Assembly (NCBI GenBank): GCA_009663005.1 | Contig: VIGQ01000350.1 | Location: forward strand, 30,001 to 55,000 | Length of the DNA: 25,000 nt | Direction of reading: 5' to 3' | Source: Actinidia chinensis | Taxonomy: Eukaryota; Streptophyta; Magnoliopsida; Ericales; Actinidiaceae | Part shown: positions 18,912 to 25,000 of the stretch, in pieces | Position numbering within the stretch: the first letter of the stretch is position 1 | Layout: every line of letters starts with the position of its first letter | Program-made: the position numbers and the translations under genes | The notes under the pieces: generated by a model | Told to the model about the DNA's origin: nothing | The model's input: only the letters and a program-made list of their open reading frames with translations | Databases searched by the model: none

Positions 18912-19921
18912 GTTTTAATTTGGAATGAAGAGGAAAAGCTGGCATGCGTGGGATTTTTGGGCTCTTGAACGGATATACACAAGGAAGTCGTAAGAGAGCT
19001 GGACTCTTGATGAACAACATGCACGAAACGGAGGAAGGGGCAGGAATTCTGGGTATTTTATATTTGGTTGTTGGCAGCGAAGGAGATTTTTTTTCCAGCA
19101 GCGCATCAAGAGAGAATACTGTGGACAGAGAGGAGCAAATTTTCTCCAGAAGTCATCCTTCCATTTTTCTCAGAAACCAACCCACTTATGGTCGAATTCG
19201 TTACGTTGCATTAATTTTTAGCATGAACTAAATTTTTTTTATTATAGGAAAACGATGTAATCTAGTTCCGAACTATACTTGAATTTCTTGCTAATTTGAA
19301 GTACTCTCTTCTTTTAGGGGTTTTTGTTTAATTTATTATGAGCTTATGCTTTAATAACTGACCATTAATTAGATGATTTTGATCTTGTGATTTGCTATCG
19401 AAAGAGGGAAGTATAGGATAGATCTGGATATTTCGGCCATAGGTAAAATAGAGATCGAAAGACTTGTATGAAAGATGTAGTTTAAAAGATTGGTCTTAAT
19501 GCTTTCTTGTTTTATAATTTTGCATACTCTTGTGTAAATGATTAAAACAGAATATTCAATTTACTATCAAAAAGAGGCAATTGGATGGAATTCTTGGAGA
19601 TTTGCTAACAAATATAGAGAAGTAAATTCAATTAGTTAGATGAGTAAAGCATAGTGAGGATTAGGTTGAAATTGATTTCTTAGAAGTTTTCTTTCCATTA
19701 ATTTGATCTTGAACAACAATTTTTTTTCTTGAGTATTTTTTTTTTGAATTGATTTATTTTAAATTGCAATTACAAAAATCGTAGTAACTTTCTTAATGAA
19801 AGTCGAGATTAGTATAATTTGAGGTAGTTGTCAAAATAAGTTACCAATCCCTTGAGAACAATACTATCCTATCACTTACTATAAAATATGACACTGTGCA
19901 CTTGCAATTTGCCACAGATCA
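18912..19921 (+). repeat. 3' LTR of the Athila-type element
   Basis: Direct repeat of 11,397-12,433, from TTTTAATTTGGAATGAAGAGG to ACAGATCA. It is slightly shorter through scattered small deletions. It ends 28 bp before the TTA-flanked MITE. Antisense and sense open frames of 64-95 codons inside it mirror those in the 5' LTR only in part and are not genes. Confidence 0.85.
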
Positions 19922-19949
19922 ATATCCCTCTCCCTCTCTCTGAACTTTA

Positions 19950-20056
19950 GGGCCCGTGGCTAGAAGAATGGGAGGGGATAACTTTAGAGGAGGATAAAAG
20001 TTTAGAGGGGGATAACTTTGGAGGGGGGGAAGGATAACTTTTAACTTTGTGGATAC

Positions 20057-20127
<71 letters not shown>

Positions 20128-20381
20128 AGATATTAAAAATATTGTTTTATTTCTCTCTCTATATATATAAAAAAATATAATTTTGTTTCTCTTTATAATT
20201 TTGTCTATCCCCACCCCTTATCCCCGGAAACTTTTAGTCAGGAGTCTAGGCCACCCAAAAAAATTATTACCTCTATCACCTCGGGGGCATAAATTATCCG
20301 CCTCCAATCCGGCAAGCCAAATGTCCGGGGGAGGAAATTTCTCCCGGCCCATCCAATAATCCCCGGTATCCAAATGACCCC
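19950..20381. mobile_element. Tourist-like (PIF/Harbinger) foldback MITE
   Basis: A 432-bp element flanked by TTA at 19,947-19,949 and 20,382-20,384, the target-site duplication of PIF/Harbinger transposons. The termini GGGCCCGT... and ...ATGACCCC are imperfect inverted repeats. Sub-terminal inverted repeats are long: GGATAAGGGTGGAGGATA near 20,071 pairs with TATCCCCACCCCTTATCC near 20,206, so transcribed RNA would form a hairpin. The centre is AT-rich with TCTCTCTATATATATA. It has no coding capacity and must have been mobilised by a transposase from elsewhere. A Mutator or hAT origin is less likely given the 3-bp duplication. Confidence 0.75.
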
Positions 20382-20384
20382 TTA

Positions 20385-21445
20385 AGAGTTATCCTGAACG
20401 AGTTAGAAGTGTTTTTTGAGAATATGAATATTTAATCACCAATGATGATTTTATGTTCCACGCTCAAAACTCTCAGATCTCTTTTACTTATTTTTGTATT
20501 TACCATATGATGTGGCATAATCACAATCACTGGTGCAATAAATTCCAATAATGATTCTATTATATCAACAGTTATGGATTATGGCAACAACAACTGATAC
20601 AGAATATAACATGGTATTTTTTGTTTCACATTCCAGTTACAACAAACGCAACAACATTAACCCAAAAATACTAAAAAGGCAAGGCAATAAGTTTCTTGAG
20701 GCCATGAAGAGCAAGGGCAAAACCTCGAGGGGCACTATTTGTTGCGGTTGTTTTTTAAAAGGTCTCAAATCTCTAAGAGGTCTGAAAACTCATCTAAAGG
20801 GGACGACGGAGGGGCTGAAGCTGAAGTTACCTAGGACACGTAAAAGTAAGAGAACAAGTTGTACTCTCAACTGGTCCAACTCCTCGCACTAAGCTCCTCC
20901 TTATTTTCAGAGCAAGCCGAATCACTATGCATAGGAGGACAACCTTCAGACAACTCTGTCATACTAGCCAATCTAAGCCAAGCCTGGTTGATTTACGTTT
21001 ATCACCTATCAACTCAACCAGTTGATAGCTACGGGGTGCAACCCTCTAAAGTAATGGTGGGCCTTCTGTCTGCGCTCGAAGGAGTGCTTCCCCTTGGAAC
21101 CTCTGAAAAGCTTTCGCTTCCCGGTAGATGAGGACCACCCATTACCTCAACTTGTGCCTCCGGCTTCCTCTCGTCCCTCCTTTTCCTCTCATCCTTCTCC
21201 TCCCTGCTGTTTGAGTGGAAGGTCATTGTGGATCTTCTCGATAACTTTAGGGAAAAGACAACCTGCCACGTTTCCTAACCATCCTCGTCTTCTGATTTGT
21301 AGAAACGTCCTTGTATAAGCTGTCACTGTCCAGCTTTCTCGTAGAACATAGTACATAGATCATAATTATCACTTGATCTAACAAATGTAAATAATTAACT
21401 AGTTTGCACAACTGGATTGCTAAAAGTTTCTTGGAGCATTTGCAC
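20385..21445. other. Higher-GC region with short open segments, no identified gene
   Basis: From about 20,690 to 21,310 the composition is more balanced than elsewhere. A CTTATTTTCAG acceptor-like word ends at 20,911, followed by open sequence: one frame runs to 21,131 (SLCIGGQPSDNSVILANLSQ, then AWLIYVYHL) and another starts at an ATG at 20,927 (MHRRTTFRQLCHTSQSKPSL) and stops at 21,019. The plus strand from 20,551 to 20,892 is also open for 113 codons and Lys-rich at its end. None has a recognisable domain. It could be decayed exons of a host gene. Confidence 0.3.
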
Positions 21446-21788
21446 CTTAGAATCGCAACTCCACTCTTAGCATTTGAATCTTTAAGTCACCACCTTCATC
21501 ATGAACGCACGGTATATAATGCAGAGCCTAGAATTCAAAATCATGAGAAATATATGAGAGAGGAGATGAAAGGTATAATAAACACATGTAATGTATGAAG
21601 ATAAAGAAAAGAAGATTCATGAAAAGAAATATTCAAACAAACCCCCCACCCCCCCCAAAAAAAAAAAATCTAATTTTTAGAGAATAAAATTTAACTTGTC
21701 CAAGTTGGGGGAAAAAAACTCTCCAGAGATGAAGGGGATACCGATGGCCAAGAACAATAAAAATCAGAAAGAGGCGGGAAAAATATGA
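21446..21788. repeat. Copy C, partial fragment of the A/B repeat
   Basis: Matches copy A at about 2,487-2,790 and copy B at about 24,085-24,395 in the same orientation. Shared words are CTCTTAGCATTTGAATCTTT, CACCACCTTCATCATG, GAGGAGATGAAAGGTATAAT and AAAATCAGAAAGAGGCGG. It contains a C-run plus A-run at about 21,642-21,668 absent at that place in the other copies. Its right end stops at AAATATGATT, where copies A and B continue. Confidence 0.85.
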
Positions 21789-22689
21789 TTGCTTGATTAT
21801 CCAAATTCACCGGAATATAAACCGACCGTCTATGGCAAGTGGGCTCCCGATGGGGCTCGGGTGGGCCCATTGGGATCAGCTATAAGCCCACTTCAGGAAT
21901 TGGGGCTTAGCCTGGAGGCTGCCGAGTCACGGCTAAAATGATGACCTTAGGTTCAACAAAAATCAAATGATACATTAGTATAGAATAGTCTAAACAAAAT
22001 ACATACATAATGAGAATATACCAAACCGTTTGTTAATTGTTTCAAACATTGCTAATTGCGCAACTAGCTTCTTTGAGTTCCCATTCGCTACCTTTTTGCA
22101 TTTCAGTGTGGAGTTTGCCATTGCCGGTACCAAGCATAAAAGGTGGCTCTAGCTATATGAACTTGAATGGTTAGGACTCAAAACTTAATGTGTCAAAAAA
22201 CGTTGCAGGCCCGTCGTAGAAGTGTGTGCCTAATTCCGAAGCATCTTATCAAAGCTCAAAAAATCCACGATAAGCACTTTAATCAACTCCAAAAAAGCAC
22301 TAAACTTAAAAAATAATGAATGAATGTAATGCCAAAATTAAGTGATCTTCGATAGAGTTTTCGCTCCCATATTCATTCCACCATTATGACAGGAAACCAT
22401 AGAATAAGTCTAATATTAATGCTCTTCATCGGCACTGCCTCAAACTCATACTAGTATTCCTCCTCACGAGCCAACTTCTACATTGTCTTCAAACAAAAAA
22501 TTGTTGGCATAACGGGGATTTTCGCATTCCATAATATTGAATGGTCGAAATGACCGATGAAAAACTAGAAAACATAAGTTCCCATGTTGCATTATGATGC
22601 ATGCTGAAACATGTAGCCACTAAAGACATTCTGAAGAGTCAGGGAAGGAACATGTCTACAGCTCAGAACCAAAAAAAGTCTACTTGTAA
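21789..22689. other. Unique region between repeat copies C and B
   Basis: No protein-like open frame or RNA gene recognised on either strand. A GC-richer block at 21,830-21,935 contains GGGCTCGGGTGGGCCC, a small imperfect palindrome. The remainder is intron-like AT-rich sequence. If the LTR element at 1-1,078 inserted into copy A, sequence similar to the right end of this region would be expected to the left of that element. Confidence 0.4.
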
Positions 22690-25000
22690 AAAACAAAATC
22701 CAAAACAAAGATGGTCAGTGGCCAAATGAAATTTTTACTTGTGAAAAAAAAACAAGAGAAGAAATGAAACTCAACAACATCGTTCCAGATTTTAAGCATT
22801 TTTGTGTTAAAACTTATTAGGACCAATTATTTCATATATACATCTTAATAACCCATTGTGTCTAATATGAGTTATCAACCGAAGTAAATGCTTTTTGAGG
22901 CAGCTTACTTAAATGTGCAGTGAATAGGTTTTAGTATCCATTCTTCTCATTATGTTGTCCTCTAAGGCCTTTCACTATGCAAAACTCAAAAGATAGTGCG
23001 ACGCTCATAATTTAAATTATATTTATTGATCTGTTGACCACCCCAACAAATAGGCAGTGGAAATGCATATCATTCACCATCGTGTGAAGGCGGTACTCAA
23101 AACAATACAATGAAGTAATCTAAGCGCATAAACATCCAAAACAAACCCCCACTTTTTTCCCTAAATTAAAACTATAATCCGTCGAACTATGATCATTCAT
23201 GGCAGAAATCTAAGGGGCCGTAATATAGCAATAAAATAAATGAATCTTAAGTGTAGCTAAATAACTTCGTATAAAAAAAAAAAAAACCGAATAAGAGAAG
23301 GAAAAACACAAGTATGGTATAACGATACGTGGCACTTACCAAAAGAGTTTTGATAAATTCAACCGAATGGATGACACACTAGGAGGACAGAGGGGAGGAG
23401 AGGGACAGGAGCAATAGTCGAGTGATACCACGTCTGTGACCACATATAGGGATCACCACACTCAATATTGGCGCCACATCAACACATGCGAGCGGGATCT
23501 CTTCCACTTGTTAAGTCGATATTGTAAGAGCGGATCCAGTAGTAATTGGCCTCCACCCATCGGTTAGCATGACTCCTTTTGGTGTACAGAACGAGCCAAA
23601 CTGCTGAACCCTGGTACATAAGCATTCCACCAGAAAAGTATGATTCAAAAGGTAAACGTATTCAAAAACCCAAATGTGGTTACATGGTAAAATATAATGG
23701 CCCGTATTACTGTCACCACAAGGACGTGACGGCAAAGGGTCATGCTTAGGCAATCCTTCAACCTCATCATGATGCTCTCACCCTAATATGAAATTCACAA
23801 GTTGTGGCTGAGTATGTTGTGGGAGCTGCTAGGAGGGAGATTGGGTCCAGGACTATCCACATGAATTTGACAGCAGAAGGCATCCACTACTCTTGGGGCA
23901 TTTTCACATTGACGAAGGATGGAGAATAAACCCAAGGCCCAACTATATATCTCTGCAGTGTTCCTTGACCCACTTGATTTTAGCCTTCAAGTTCTTGCAT
24001 GGTCAGTTGGATTTGCTGGCTATGTGGAATCCGAAGGTTTCACATTTCAGGGGAAAATTTCAAATATTGCTGGCTTAGAATTCGCAATCCCACTCTTAGC
24101 ATTTGAATCTTTAGATCACCACCTTCATCATGGCACACAGTATATAAATGCAGAGCATAGAATTCAAGATCAATGACATATATAATGAGAAGAGAGGAGA
24201 TGAAGGTATAATAAAACACATGTAACATATATGAAGATAAAGAAAAGAAGATACCGAAAAGAATATCAACCCCCCAAAAATTCTAAATTTTAGGAGAATA
24301 AAATTAACTTGTCAGTTGGAGGAAAAAAAAAACCCTCCAGAGAGGAGGGAAGAACGATGGCAAGAACAATTAAAACCAGAAAGAAGGCGGCAAAAATGAT
24401 TTTAAAACCCTATTTCAAAACCCTTAATGTGCACCAAAACAGCTTCAATTGACCCCCCCCCCTCCCCCCCCCCCCCCCAAAAAAAAAAAAAGTAGAAGAA
24501 CTGAAAGCAGAGCAAAAGACCAGGGACCGCAGGAACCTTCAAAACAGCTCGCAAATAACAAGAATGATAAATCAGACAGGCAATAAAATAAATACAAAGA
24601 GTCCAAAACCTACCCTAATTGGGACACAAAAAAATCTTCAACGGAAATTGGACCAAACAAAAGTAATGAAACAGACAAAAAAAGAACCACAACAGGGAGT
24701 CAGTCTTCTGCAGAGTCTTCCACACCCATCATTTTGTCCTCGAGATCTCATCTTCGATCAAGAGTCCCAAACCTAATGAGCATAAAAACACCTCATAAAT
24801 AAGTTTGATCGGACGTAACACGAAACTCTGACGATTTTTCTTCCCTTGCAAATAGAAGACAGAGAGAATTCAATTAGTGAATGAAGAGGTTGCATCTCTA
24901 ATTAAATGAAGGGTACTACAGAATAAGGAATAAGTAGAAAGCAACGTTACCGTAGGGGTTGGAAGGGCTTGAGGGAGAACAACGAGCGATTGGCTTGGGA
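22690..25000 (-). repeat. Copy B of the repeat of at least 2.3 kb, cut by the window edge
   Basis: Direct repeat of 1,079-3,404. Homology starts at AAACAAAATCC, corresponding to the base after the LTR end at 1,078, and still continues at base 25,000 (GATTGGCTTGGGA against GATTGGCCTTGCGAA). The minus-strand coding-like stretches of copy A are broken here: the equivalents at about 23,511-23,790 and 23,930-24,100 are frameshifted. It is marked minus because the weak coding signal is on that strand; the copies themselves are in direct orientation. Confidence 0.85.
24450..24492. repeat. Poly-C/poly-A homopolymer tract
   Basis: A C run broken by one T is followed directly by an A run, about 43 bp in all. 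The matching site in copy A (2,830-2,860) has a long A run with a short C run. Likely slippage, or an assembly or base-calling artefact within copy B. Confidence 0.85.

Larger units (their letters stand above)
11397..19921 (+). mobile_element. Degenerate Athila-type Ty3/gypsy LTR retrotransposon
   Basis: Two directly repeated LTRs of about 1 kb enclose gag, protease, reverse transcriptase, RNase H and integrase remains in the normal gypsy order, all on the plus strand. Diagnostic Athila-like motifs are AITLRSGREIE in gag, DLGAS and [16 protein letters not shown] in the protease, and [12 protein letters not shown] in integrase. Coding capacity is broken by many frameshifts and stops, so it cannot be autonomous as read. 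Total length is about 8.5 kb, shorter than many Athila elements. No envelope-like ORF is seen after pol. No convincing 5-bp target-site duplication was found at the ends chosen, so the termini may be off by a few bases. Confidence 0.92.

Noticed and set aside
18794..19231. Open frames on both strands in the 3' LTR
   Set aside because: LTR sequence with no conserved protein between the two LTR copies.
20690..20800. C2H2 zinc-finger-like reading (a Cys-Cys-Gly-Cys cluster followed by LRGLKTH)
   Set aside because: Spacing from the second Cys to His is off by one and the second His is missing. Chance resemblance cannot be excluded.

Overview
The window looks like plant nuclear DNA. It is AT-rich, has long A/T homopolymers, consists mostly of transposable-element remains and non-coding sequence, and contains GT..AG splice-like junctions around short open segments. 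The retroelement families visible (Athila-type Ty3/gypsy, an LTR primed by initiator-Met tRNA, a TTA-flanked MITE) are typical of flowering plants. No bacterial operons, rRNA or tRNA genes and no intact long host gene can be seen. Repeat copies inside the window differ by many one-base indels, often in homopolymers. Many reading-frame breaks may therefore be sequencing or assembly errors rather than biological decay.

Layout. 1-1,078: the 5' end of a minus-strand LTR retrotransposon whose body runs off the left edge (GC-rich leader, tRNA-iMet primer binding site, one LTR). 1,079-about 3,404: copy A of a repeat of at least 2.3 kb. It returns as copy B at 22,690-25,000, which is cut by the window edge, and as a 340-bp fragment C at 21,446-21,788. 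All three are in the same orientation, and A and B share a weak minus-strand coding-like signal. About 3,449-7,150: two direct copies of another AT-rich segment, with A-rich tracts on the plus strand. 7,150-8,340: AT-rich and featureless.

8,340-11,396: the best candidate for a host gene. It has a 22-bp tandem repeat, then a small GC-rich open segment opening with ATG and ending at a good splice donor, then a probable intron carrying a roughly 180-bp tandem repeat, a (CA)n tract and a small inverted-repeat element. A second exon-like segment follows at 10,144. I do not recognise the protein.

11,397-19,921: a nearly full-length but broken Athila-type LTR retrotransposon on the plus strand, with two LTRs of about 1 kb enclosing recognisable gag, protease, reverse transcriptase, RNase H and integrase segments in normal order. 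No envelope-like ORF is seen in the 1.6 kb between pol and the 3' LTR. 28 bp beyond lies a 432-bp foldback MITE flanked by TTA (PIF/Harbinger, Tourist-like). 20,385-21,445 has higher GC and a few short open stretches but no identifiable gene. 21,790-22,690 has no recognisable feature.

I found no new multi-gene system. The most informative structures are the A/B/C repeat family with an LTR element ending exactly at one edge of copy A, the tandem repeats in and upstream of the putative host gene, and the Athila/MITE cluster.
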